A DNA stretch of 64,000 nucleotides from Diplolepis rosae (Eukaryota > Arthropoda > Insecta > Hymenoptera > Diplolepididae): assembly GCA_030998225.1 (NCBI GenBank), contig JAPYXD010000715.1:2914001-2978000 (forward strand). Reading direction: 5' to 3'. Every line of letters starts with the position of its first letter. Positions within the stretch are counted from its first letter, which is position 1. Position numbers and translations under genes: made by a program. The notes beneath the pieces are model-generated. The model was not told the DNA's origin, did not search any database, and was given only the letters and a program-made list of their open reading frames with translations. This document shows positions 10,848 through 21,009 of this stretch, one piece after another.

Positions 10848-11398
10848 ATTAGGTGCGCAACTAAGTTCCCGCTTTTTTTTATGAAAATGCAACTTTATTG
10901 TGAAAAAATGGTTACAAATGAATCGTTCAAAGTATTGCCCACCGTTAGCTACAACTTTTGCCCATCTTTCTGGTAGAGCTTGAATACAGTTACGGTAAAA
11001 GTCTTCATCATTTGAGGCTATCCTCGATTCAAGCCATTTTTCTATATCCTCATATGAGCGGAAGTGCTGATCAGCCAGACCATGTGCCATCGACTGGAAC
11101 AAGTAATAATCGGACGGCGCAATATCTGGGAAATACGGCGGGTGGGGTAGAACTTCCCATTAGAGGGTTTCCAGGTAGGTTTTAATGGGTTTGGCAGCGA
11201 GTGGCCGAGCGTTGTCATGCTGTAGAATCACGCTTTCGTGCCTCTGCTCGTATTGTTTCGTATTAGTTTTTGGCCTTCCTTCACGCGGGCGGTCGTCAAC
11301 ATCGAAATCACCGTCTTTGGAGCTACGGAACCAATCACGGCACGTTGTTTCAGTTAGAGCAGCATCTCCGTAAACTTTTTGGAGCTCTCGATGCGTTT
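10848..11398 (-). mobile_element. Internally deleted mariner (copy B)
   Basis: Duplicate of 4687-5236: same terminal sequence, same internal deletion removing the first catalytic Asp, same position in RT. Confidence 0.75.
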
Positions 11399-12202
11399 CA
11401 TATAATTGATAAAAATGGAGTACGTCCAGATTCGAAAAAGATAATAGTTGTAAAAAGTTTCCAGTCCCAAAAATACAGAAAAATGTTTAAAAATTCTTAG
11501 GCTCAGCAGGATATTATAGACGATTTATTGGTGGATTTTCGAAAATTGCAGCTTTCGATATTTTAAAGGCACAATTATGTGAAGAACCACTTTTGCAACG
11601 ACCTGATTTTCCTCATCCTTTTATACATACAACAGATACCTCAGGACTTGCAATAGGAGGTATTTTATAACACGGAAAAATAGGTAAAGATAAGCCAATA
11701 GCATATGCTTCACGCAGTCTAAATGATACTGAGAAAAAATGTGATACATTCGCAAAAGAGGCTCTTGCTATAATATTTTGTGTAACTCAATTTAGTCCTT
11801 ACTTGTATGAAAGAAATTTCACTCTAGTGACTGATCACAAATCTCTCGTTTGGTTTAAAAACTCTAGAGACCCTTATTCACGAGTTTCACGTTGGAGACT
11901 GAAACTCGCAGAATATGATTTTGATGTAGTTTAAAAGACAGAAGAAATGAATGTAAATGCACATGCTCTCTCAAGAAACCCCATTAATGATAACAAAGAG
12001 AAATCAAAAAACTTACAAAATGATGACAACGCTATTTTTAGAGATTATTTTTAATTATTTTTTCAAAACTCAAGCAAGAAACAGAAAAAAGAAGAATGCC
12101 AAGGAGCCCAAAGATATTACTGAACTTGAAAGCGAAAAATTGAAAAAAAAATGATTCAACCTCAGAAGACGAAATTAACGACATTGATGTTACGGGCGAG
12201 TA
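11399..12202 (+). pseudogene. Gypsy RT C-terminus, RNase H and linker (copy B)
   Basis: Duplicate of 5237-6040, with the same RNase H motif series and the same in-frame stops, so the decay preceded duplication. Confidence 0.8.
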
Positions 12203-13402
12203 TAGGTGGTTAAATGTTTTTTTTTGTAAGATCCTGGATTTACATTGCATAGAATTTTATTCTATACTGTAATAATTCATGACTTACAGGTGAAGCAAGA
12301 CCACACTTTGTATCGTTCGTAATCTGAGCGTTTTTTGATAAACGCTGCAACTCAGCATTCCTGATCCGGCAAGCTGGTTCGAGAGCAAGGCAAGTTCTTT
12401 ACTGATGTATCCAAATTTAAATAATTAAATTTCGAAATCACGTTTTGATAAATCTTCCTACGGATGCTCTACTTTTTTATGTTTTTCAGTTGCAACTCCT
12501 AGATTTAAAATTTCAAAAATTCATCATATATATATATATATTTATAAACACAAAATAATATATTTATGTGTAACTCGCGTAAATAAAAATAAGTTTATGC
12601 GCGAGACCGTAAGAACTCAACGTACAATGGAGTACAAAGAGAATGAAAGAGAGCGTAAGAATGGATGGGGAGAGAAATGCGAAAGAGAATAGAATATGGA
12701 GAAAAGAACAATATAAGAGAGAAAAGAAGTGGGCAATAGCGATGTCGCGCTCATGAAACTTGCTTGAGAAAAGAGAATGAAAAGGAGCGTGAAAGAGAAT
12801 GAAAGCTAGCAGAGAAAGCGAGAGGCAGGTTCTCTTTCATGCAGTACTGGTAGACACTGTACACCACTATAGCTTTCTGTCGTTATTTTCTTTATTCCGT
12901 ATTTCGTCCGCCCAATTAGAAAACTATTGGATTTATCACCTGCCCAAAATTATTCGTTTCTAGTAATGCTCTGATTTTTCTCTGCAGTTCAACGTGAGGT
13001 ACAAGATAAACCCTACCTTCTTCATTCCCTGCACCTTTCCTTGAATACTTATGTACTGAGTCAGCTGATCTCCCACAACAAAAGCCACGTGCTTTTGTAA
13101 CTAAAAGATGAAACTCATCTGAATATTTGAATTAATTATGTTGACGCTTTCAATTCATATGATAATTATAAGCCTGGCCGAATTAAGTATATTTCGATTT
13201 ATTCTGAAATATATTAGAAACTAAAATCGTTTTTACTATTTAATGACCATGCATCAAATACTAATAACAAGTTTTTATTTATTTATTTATTTTATTTATA
13301 AATTAAAATTTGACAATTTGGAGCCTCAAACGAACGGACATTTGGATTAAATATTTTGATTTATATTAAAATCAAATCTTCGTACGTAAAAATTGGAATC
13401 AC
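12203..13402. other. Unidentified insertion in the linker (copy B)
   Basis: Duplicate of 6041-7190 with its purine-rich tract at about 12620-12850. The copies differ most near 12495-12545, where the TA dinucleotide tract has changed length. Confidence 0.4.
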
Positions 13403-14012
13403 GCACGAAGGAAATTATGAAGAAAATATGGAACAGGATTTTGAAGATAATTTTGAAGAAAATTTTGAAGAGAAGTTTGAAGAAAACCATGAAGAGAACT
13501 TGGAACAAAATGTTGAAGCGTCTTACTTTGAAAAAACTTTGAAACTAAATCGAAGATATCAAATAAACTTTGAAAAAGTCGATAATGATCATAATGATGA
13601 TAATCGTCCATCCCTAGAGCCCTCTGCACCCAACTCAGATCTATTAGGTAAGTTTTAATGAATAAAAATATAGTTGATTGTCGCGATCAATTAGCTATGA
13701 GAAAGTATAATTATGCATATTTTGTTGCGACAAATGGAACTCCTCGCGAGAAAGGATCAAAAACTTTAGAAAAACGTGAAACTTTAAGCAAATTTAAATA
13801 ATTACAAAAAAGAATAGCAAAAGAGACTAAAAAAGGAAACTACTACCATTTTGCACTTGCAGTTGAAGAAGAAACTAAGGACAATTCATCCGAAACTTTA
13901 AATAATATGAAATCATCAATTTACCCATTACATGAATTATTTAAGAAATTTAAATTACGATCAATTAGTATAGTATTAGCAACGAGTTCATTTAATTGAA
14001 GAAGCTCATGAT
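13403..14012 (+). pseudogene. Glu-rich repeat and integrase N-terminal region (copy B)
   Basis: Duplicate of 7241-7850. Here a one-base loss lets the Glu-rich repeat read through into FEKVDNDHNDDNRPSLEPSA, the linker just before integrase. In copy A the frames are separate. Confidence 0.7.
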
Positions 14013-14350
14013 AGCTCTCTGGCCATATTTAATTCAAATTGGAATTTTTAAACAAGATGACTATAATATTCCCACATGGAGCAGAAAGCTAAACAGTCCA
14101 GATACAATAAAAGATATTTTTGGAAAATAAAAACAAGACGACCAAATGCATACAAAAACTTAATTTTCAGTTTACGGCTATCAGATCACATTGTCATAGC
14201 CGACATGTTGTATATAATAAACTAAGTTCACAAAATACAAAAAATAAATCAATAGCTTCAAAAAAAATATAACGATGATGAAATTTTTTCTATTTTTATA
14301 TTACAAACAAAAAAGAGGCTGCTAATCGAAACCTTCTTTTTCCAGAGATG

Positions 14351-14610
14351 GGTAGACAACAGTCTACGTCATCATAGGATTTGACAGCGGTTCAAATCAA
14401 TCAAATATTACATCATCCTTACTAGAGGTAGAAGAATGTGATCTACCTCGATCTCAAGTACGCGTTGAAAGAAATTATATACAACTTCTAAAATTGACTG
14501 GATTTTCAAATACAAAAGTAATACAATGCAAAGTAGAAATTCTATGTGCTATTTCTCATTGTGGTGTGCACTCACAAATTTTCATAGTTGCAAATGGCCA
14601 TGGTGAATAT
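14351..14610 (+). pseudogene. Chuvirus-like glycoprotein, 5' segment (copy B, continuous with 3' half)
   Basis: The same frame as 8189-8321 continues beyond the duplication edge: LLKLTGFSNTKVIQCKVEI, then ISHCGVHSQIFIVANG. The cysteine pattern (ECD, QCKVEI, HCG.HS) is characteristic of chuvirus-related G proteins and of LTR-element envelopes derived from them. Such a protein would mediate receptor binding and membrane fusion if intact. The frame is broken at 14611 by a transposon at a TA. Further segments lie at 18979-19500 and 20402-20686. Confidence 0.65.
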
Positions 14611-15410
14611 ACAGGGTGTCTAAAAAGTCCCGGGACGGTTGGATATTTCCTCAGGTAAAATATTTTTCAAAAAAGTGAAGGACATTCCTGAAGTAAATTT
14701 CAACGAGGAATTCAATGGTGAGATTAATTTTGACCTTGAAGTTGACCTTCATGGCTTTTTCAAGGTCAACTTTGTTTTTTAAATGGAACCCCCCTTTTTT
14801 TACATCTGCAATCGATAGAGCGGAAAATTCTGCGTTCAAGCACGTACCCAAGTCATAGGTCAATTGTAACATTCCAGGTCAATTAGAGGTTATTTGAAAT
14901 AAACAAAGTTTTCCAAGAGGTCAGTGCAATTCCTGAAGTATTTTTCAACGGGGAATTCAACCCTGACCTTCATTTTGAAATTGAAGTTGACCTTCATGGC
15001 TTTTTCAAGGTCAAATTTGTTTTTTTAAATTGGAAACCCCCTTTTTTTATATCTGCAATCAATAGAGCGAAAAATACTACGTTCAAGTACGTACCCAAGT
15101 CATAGGTCTATTGTAACGTTCAAGGTCAATTAGAGGTTATTTGAAATTAAAAAAGTTCCAAAGAGGTCAGTGTAATTCCTGAAGTAAATTTCAACGAGAA
15201 ATTCATTGGTGAGCTCTGTATTGATCGTGGTTACAGCGTTTTGAATGTTGTAAAATCATATGTATAGGAAATTTTTCATTAAAAGTTCCAGGAGTTCTGG
15301 TGAGAGTTCTGTTCCTCCCCAAAGAGTTATATCGAAAAGTCCTATACCATTTTTTGATACCTAAGTCAATACCTGAGGCGATATCATAAGTCCTATACCG
15401 TTTTTCTATC

Positions 15411-15757
15411 TTATGATCAAGTTCGTTTGCTTTTTAATCGCACTTTTCGTAATGAAGAAGGGTTAAATCCTGTCTCGAAATCAACAATTGAAAGAACTGT
15501 AAGGCGCTTTATGAATCATGGATCTATCAAGGACCTTCAGAGAACTGGTCGGCCAAAATCTGCAGGATCAGAGTAGATGCAGATGGACATATCCCAAGCA
15601 TTTGTTGAAAACCCACACCTTAGTTTACGTTGAGCTAGTGATGAGCGTGACGTTGCTCCTGAGACAGTGCGAAATATTTTAAGAAGCATTAATTTCCATC
15701 CCTACAAAGTTCAACTGGCTAAACCTAAACGTAAACTGCTTGGAAAAAACCTTGAAA
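15411..15757 (+). pseudogene. IS630/mariner-type transposase, N-terminal DNA-binding fragment
   Basis: Reads a homeodomain-like helix-turn-helix region: LNPVSKSTIERTVRRFMNHG, then SIKDLQRTGRPKSA, a stop, then NPHLSLR and VRNILRSINFHPYKVQLAKP. This is the bipartite DNA-binding domain of the family. The whole catalytic DDE half is absent, so the element is non-autonomous. Two stops interrupt it. Confidence 0.7.
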
Positions 15758-16577
15758 AAACCTTGAAGATCATCACCAAGATCAATACAGAGCTCATCAA
15801 TGAATTTCTCGTTGAAATTTACTTCAGGAACTGCACTAACCTCTTGGAAAACTTTGTTAATTTCAAATAACCTGTAACGTGGTAGATTACGTTAAATTTT
15901 TTTACCTCGACCAGCAACGACAGGATCGAGCCCAAGCCACCTTTTTCAATTAAAACTCAACACTGTCAGGGACAGTCTGAGAGCTGCTCATAAAATTCTT
16001 TTATTTTTGATTGTTTTTCAGGCCGTTTTCTTTTTTTAATTGTTTCATTTAAAAACACCAGCTTAAAGGCGCCGCCAAGGAGATCGCTGTGTTACCATCG
16101 CACGCAGAGGGGTTCACAGGCAAGCCACAGAGGGCATCACCCAGCAGGCATGGCATCTGAAACGACTACGTGCTGCAGCCCATGGTTTCCAACACCGTCG
16201 CACCATTATTATTATAATTAATATAGAAAGGGCATGACGAGTTGGAACAATTATAAATTACATTATGTATTGTATATTAGCGTTGTCTATTTGTAACTGC
16301 TGTGTTGTGCAGTACAAACTCTACGTAGTTTAAACGCACCCCTCTACGTTTTAAGCCAATGGGGCAAGCTGACCGATAGACGCTTCACCTCTTTGGTTAC
16401 CTGGCGCCGTCGTCCTCACAAGACGAGTCGCTCGCGCAAGCCTGAGCTTCATGCGCGTGCGCTAGCCTTTCCAGCTGATGTAATAAAACTGCGCGACATC
16501 CTTGGCGCGCAGCTTCATTCTGTCGTTGTCGCACGAGCGTTAAATAACCTCCCAGAGATCAAAGATTTTATTTTCTG

Positions 16578-16640
16578 ATGGACGCCACCACAGAGTTCGA
16601 TTTGGAGGAACTAAGGCGCGAGATAGCGGCCAGATCACCG
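16578..16640 (+). other. Short ORF ending at a splice-donor-like site inside the solo LTR
   Basis: ATG at 16578 opens MDATTEFDLEELRREIAARSP and runs directly into G|GTAAGT at 16641. A matching polypyrimidine acceptor TATTTATTTCCAG ends at 18293, beyond the inserted mariner. It may be a leader exon of the LTR element or a captured first exon. The protein is not recognised. Confidence 0.3.
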
Positions 16641-17006
16641 GTAAGTCTTTGAGACTATATTCCGGGCCGTTAATAATAGCTCAGCAATCATAGTTTTGCC
16701 ACAAAATTTTTATTCTCGCAAACCAAGTGGCTCTCAGGCTCTCTCAGAGCTCTGCCTTTTTCTTAGGCGCTAATTTTGTTGAATTTATATCGAGCCAGGG
16801 CCTCGCCCATCAATAAATAAATTGTAGCTTTAATTAACCTACAAGTCGCTTAATTTATTTTTGTTTTGTTTGCACAAGAGCTCCTATGTTTAGGTTAAAA
16901 TTCCTTCCTTAACCTCAAAACCTTACCTGATCCGGACTCCCGAATCCATAATTACCCTAGCCGGAACCCCTGCTTGGCTTCGCTTTTTCTTGTTGCATGC
17001 TAAGTA

Positions 17007-18280
17007 CAGGGTGGGCCATATAAAATTTTTAATTTAAAAAGTCAATAAATAAAAACGGCTTGATATTTTTCAAAGGTCTAACATTTATTTAAAAGGTTGT
17101 TTTATGAAATTTATTTGAGGAAAACAATTTCGGACAAATGACCACCACGGCTGAGTTTACAGTAGCTTAACCGATCCACCCAATTTTGGAGTACTTTCTC
17201 GATGGTTTCAGGCCTTATGGCAGCAACAGCAGCTTGAATCTCGTACTTTAGATCTTGAATTGTTTCTGGATGGTTGGCGTAACATTTATCTTTAACAGCT
17301 CCCCACAGAAAATAGTCCAACGGACTTAAATCGCAGCTTCTGGGAGGCCAATTCACATCACCTCTTTTGCTGATTATGTGATTTTCGAAGATAGGGCGTA
17401 AAAGATTGAGTGTAGCGTTTGCTGTATGGCACGTAGCGCCGTCCTGCTGAAACCAAATGTTGTCCAAGTCTTCCTCTTCAATTTGCTTGAAGAAAAATTT
17501 GGATAAAATTGCGCGATATCGTTCACCATTGATGGTTAAGGCGGTTCCTTCTTCATTTTTGAAGAAAAATGGGCCGATGATTCCACCAGTGCTGGGTGCA
17601 TTGGCTTCTCGACGATTATGTGCGGGTTTTCTGTGCCCCAAATACGACAATTCTGCTTGTTAACGTAACCACCGAGGTGGAAATGAGCCTCGTCCGAAAA
17701 GATGATTTTTCGGTAAAATTGACCATCCTCGGTCAAACGATCTTCCGCCCAATCTGCGAACTGTAGACGGCTCGGATGGTGAATTGGCTTCAGCTGCTGC
17801 ACCAATTGAACGTTATATGGCTTCATAGCGAGGTTTTTTGCAAAATTCGTCGCAAAGTTGTTCGTGGAATGTTAAAATCTTGCGATCGACGGCGAGTTGA
17901 GGTGGATGGATTCTCACTAACACATTCAGCCACAGTCGCAATATTTTCGGGTGAACGCGCGGGAAATGAACGTTGACGTTTTGGTTTATCCACCAACGAG
18001 CCAGTTTCACACACACGCTTGACAAATTGTTGCACAAATTGAACTGATGGCACTTTTTGTCTGTCCATTTTTTTTGCCAAATTTCTCACAGTTTGGGTTG
18101 AAGACTCACCACTTTGGAAAAAAGTTTTCAATATTTCCCAGTTTTATTCTAGCGAATAGCGACCCATTTCGTAAATTTTAGACTTTTTACTGAATATCTG
18201 TCACTTTCCGAATGGTATTTGACGTTTTCAATGTCGAAATACAGATACTTCAAATTTAAAACGCTAGATTTCCCACCCTG
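17007..18280 (-). mobile_element. DD41D (rosa-type) mariner element
   Basis: Ends share TACAGGGTGGG, with TA duplicated at 17005-17006 and 18281-18282. Size is 1.27 kb, normal for a full-length mariner. One transposase lies on the minus strand. The element is complete in extent but its gene is frameshifted. It is nested in the solo LTR. Confidence 0.85.
17111..18131 (-). pseudogene. DD41D mariner transposase, frameshifted
   Basis: Three overlapping frames (18131-17823, 17826-17536, 17650-17111) together cover a full-length transposase. N-terminal helix-turn-helix ends at TTLRRILQKTSL. Catalytic residues: first Asp in KIIFSDEAHFHLGGYVN, second in WFQQDGATCHTA, third in CDLSPLDYFLWG. There are 41 residues between second and third Asp, the spacing of the rosa/DD41D group. 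The triad is preserved; two frameshifts, near 17824 and 17640, inactivate it. Confidence 0.85.
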
Positions 18281-18978
18281 TATTTATTTCCAGGGTCTCT
18301 ACATTTATAAATATGGCGTCGAGAGACGCCAGGCGCTCATTTGAGAAGCCGCCTAAGTAACGCCGGTGACGCCGAGGGTAATCCCGAGTCCTCGGGTCCG
18401 CTTTGATAAGTCTTATCTTTTTTGACGTTTCAGCGGAGGTCACCCGTTATAAACCTTTAACTGACCTGGAACGTTACAATTGACCTATGAATTGGGTACG
18501 TACTTGAACGTGGTATTTTCGCTCTATCTATTGCAGATGTGAAAAAGGGGGTTTCCATTTAAAAAAAAACAAATTTGACCTTCAAAAAGCTATGAAGGTC
18601 AACTTCAATCTCAAAATGAAGGTCACCGTTGAATTCCCCGTTGATAAATATTTCAGGAATTGCACCGACCTCTTGGAGAACTTTGTTTACTTCAAATAAC
18701 CTCTAATTGACCTTGAACGTTACAATTGACCTATGACTTGGGTACGTATGTAAACGTAGAATTTTCCGCTCTATCGATTGCAGATGTAAAAAAGGGGGTT
18801 TCCATTTAAAAAACAAAGTTGACCTTGACAAAGCCATGAAGGTCAACTTCTAGGTTAAAATGAAGGTCACTATTGAATTCCTCGTTGAAATTTACTTCAG
18901 GAATGACCTTCAGTTTTTTGAAAAATATTTTACCTGAGGAAATATCCAACCGTCTCGGGACTTTTTAGACACCCTGTA

Positions 18979-19500
18979 TACAAGATGTTACACGAGATCA
19001 ATGTCACAAATGCACACATTAGGAACACTTTTAGTAGCCCCTTCCCCTCAAATATCAAAATTAAAAGTAAATGAAACTTAATTCCACAACGTTACTTTAG
19101 CAGGTTCTGTAAAACCTAACGGAGACTATACTGGCACACAATTTTCTAATCCATACGGAACATGGAATAATTTTATAGTCCAAGCAATATTCAAAATAAA
19201 TTCACAAGAACATTACGCGACTATTCATTTAAATTCGAATAAAATTCAATTAGGATCTGGAATAATATGCACATTTTCTGACACATACTGTACAGACGTA
19301 GAATATGGACAAACATTCTGGAACACATTACCTAACGACGTATGTAATTTTAATAAATATAAAGTTATCTATGGAGGAGCAGCAAATAAAACATGATAGC
19401 ACGACAGACAATTCTGAAACTCTTTGGTCATTACCTACTGAAAATATAACCTTTTTACTGGCTGAAAAAACAAGAAAACCAGTTTAAAGTTACGTTTTAA
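18979..19500 (+). pseudogene. Chuvirus-like glycoprotein, middle segment
   Basis: Resumes the glycoprotein after the TA of the transposon: VTRDQC, a frame change, then MHTLGTLLVA, KVNETTFHNVTLAGSV, YGTWNNFIVQAIFKIN, CTFSDTYCTDVEYGQTFW and LPNDVCNF. Conserved Cys and the DVE.G.TFW block fit chuvirus-type G ectodomains. A TGA at 19394 and later breaks interrupt it. It ends where a second mariner inserts at 19501. Confidence 0.65.
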
Positions 19501-19502
19501 TA

Positions 19503-20399
19503 CACAGTGTATCCCAAAAATAACCGAACTTTTTGGATATAGAATAAGATACACATTATATTATCTTTGAAAGTTATTGTTTATTCAAAATAGGTTCCAT
19601 TAGACTCAAAAAAACGTTTGGAACGATCAACCAATTTATCCATAGACTTTTTAAACTCCGTTTTTGGGATGTTCTTTAGCACCTGTGTCACAGCTGATTG
19701 AATAGTTGGAACGTCATCGTAAAAAGCTCCTTTCATTGCAGTTTTTAGTTTTGGGAACAGAAAATAGTCACACGGTGATAGATCAGGCGAATACGGAGGG
19801 TAGTCCATGACACAAATCTGTTTTTTTATCAAAAATTCGTTGACTTTTTTGGTCTTGTGAGGTGGTGCATTTAACTGATGTGGAACAAAACGTGCAAAGA
19901 CCTTTCTTTTACCCAAATGTTCAGTTAATATTATGTAGATTGTACAGTAAGATAAATTTTATTCTTCTGCCAGCATTCTCACAGTGAAATTTGCATCGAT
20001 AGGGATTATTTCACGTACTTTTTCACTAACTTAGCACGATTTGATGCTTCTCGTCGTCCAGGTCTTGGATCATCATTTAAATCGTCACGGCCATTTTTTA
20101 ATCGTGTGAACCATGTATAAACTTGAGTACGACTCATACAATCATCACCATAATCTTTTTTCAAGTTTAACACAAAATTTTATATTTGCTCTTTGTTCCA
20201 TTTTTGTTTTGTAACATTAGCACACTTTTTCTTTTATTGAAATGGCTGTAACTTTCACATCTGTCATCCGATTTAAATGAATTTAGGTGCGTTTGAAAGA
20301 GGATGGATGTATCTTTTTAATGCTGCTAATTTTAAATAGATGGCGCTGCATGTTGTATGATTTCAATATAAAGTTCGGTTATTTTTGGGACACACTGTG
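19503..20399 (-). mobile_element. Internally deleted mariner in the glycoprotein gene
   Basis: Terminal inverted repeats of about 28 bp (CACAGTGTATCCCAAAAATA and complement CACACTGTG at the other end), flanked by TA at 19501-19502 and 20400-20401; 897 bp. The minus-strand transposase keeps an N-terminal helix-turn-helix fragment (near 20210-20020, about GRDDLNDDPRPGRREA) and the C-terminal catalytic half at 19916-19581. The segment with the first Asp is gone, and the second catalytic position reads HQLNAPPH, so the Asp is replaced by Leu. The third (SPCDYFLFPKLK) remains. Confidence 0.85.
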
Positions 20400-20401
20400 T
20401 A

Positions 20402-20686
20402 TAAACCGAACATCCAAAATTATTGATCTTCGAAAACAGACCTGGAAATTCATTCCTAGAAAACAAACACTTGGCAGTTCAAAATATGGACATTTTAACA
20501 GAATCCGGTATCCAAACAAATTGCAATTATTTTCTTCCGGCAGTGTACCTTTTTGGTGAAACCTGGTACAAATTACTTGCAAATCCTGTTGAGTCTATAA
20601 CATCAACTATAGTTAAACCTTTTACAAGAGCAACCTGGAAATACACAAGTCCTTCATCCTTAGCGACCTTCTGGACCTACTGCTGA
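20402..20686 (+). pseudogene. Chuvirus-like glycoprotein, C-terminal segment
   Basis: Contains FLENKHLAVQNMDI and, downstream, ETWYKLLANPVESI followed by TWKYTSPSSLAT, blocks that occur late in the ectodomain of chuvirus-type G. No transmembrane anchor could be identified downstream, and the frame shifts several times to about 20870. Assignment rests on block order (after 18979-19500) and spacing. Confidence 0.55.
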
Positions 20687-20863
20687 GTTCCATAAAGTAC
20701 TGCTAACAGCTTCAGGGCCAAAAAACCCGAAAGAGACACCCAAAAGTTCAACACATAACGCAAATAACAATTCAGGTAAAGATCACAATAGTACAAACAC
20801 TATTCTTTATCCTCACTCTGAACTAAAAGAAGAACATAGTAGAACATACTATCCTATACAAAT

Positions 20864-20880
20864 CTAACATCTTCAGAATG
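20864..20880 (+). promoter_or_regulatory. Candidate splice acceptor before the dsRBD-like ORF
   Basis: TCTAACATCTTCAG ends at 20876 or 20877, one base before the ATG at 20878. This repeats the arrangement found before the glycoprotein ATG (8186) and the second Env (23230). No donor was identified. Confidence 0.4.
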
Positions 20881-21009
20881 TCGCATGTTCCTTTTACGAA
20901 TTTATTGAACAAACTCATTCAACAAAAAGGAGATCTACCCTTCAATTACGGAATACTCATTGAACAAACCATTAATAACGAGTATTTATTTCACATCAAT
21001 TTGCAATGA

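Larger units (their letters stand above)
8322..14483. repeat. 6.16 kb tandem duplication, copy B
   Basis: Second copy of 2161-8321, offset 6161-6162 bases. It continues past 14483 into sequence present only once, so copy B is joined to the authentic 3' half of the provirus, while copy A stops abruptly inside the glycoprotein ORF. The same nested R1-type and mariner insertions sit at identical places, so the duplication post-dates them. Confidence 0.9.
15873..18451 (+). mobile_element. Solo LTR (about 1.3 kb without its own insertion)
   Basis: Begins TGTAACGTGG and ends CCCGTTATA, with direct repeats AACC at 15869-15872 and 18452-18455. Outside it the host transposon repeat resumes. TG start, 4-bp duplication and lack of internal coding fit a solo LTR left by LTR-LTR recombination; the expected terminal CA has become TA. 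Orientation is assigned by the TG start and could be reversed. A DD41D mariner (17007-18280) sits inside it. Confidence 0.6.
14612..18976. mobile_element. Long-terminal-inverted-repeat DNA transposon carrying nested insertions
   Basis: Ends CAGGGTGTCTAAAAAGTCCC at 14612 and its complement at 18957-18976, flanked by duplicated TA (14610-14611, 18977-18978). The inverted repeats are about 630 bp each: left 14612-15240, right 15757-15872 plus 18456-18976. Each is built from internally repeated units with CCTGAAGTAAATTTCAACG and AGGTTATTTGAAAT blocks. The middle has part of an IS630/mariner-type transposase. TA duplication and transposase place it in the Tc1/mariner superfamily. It splits the glycoprotein gene. 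Confidence 0.85.
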
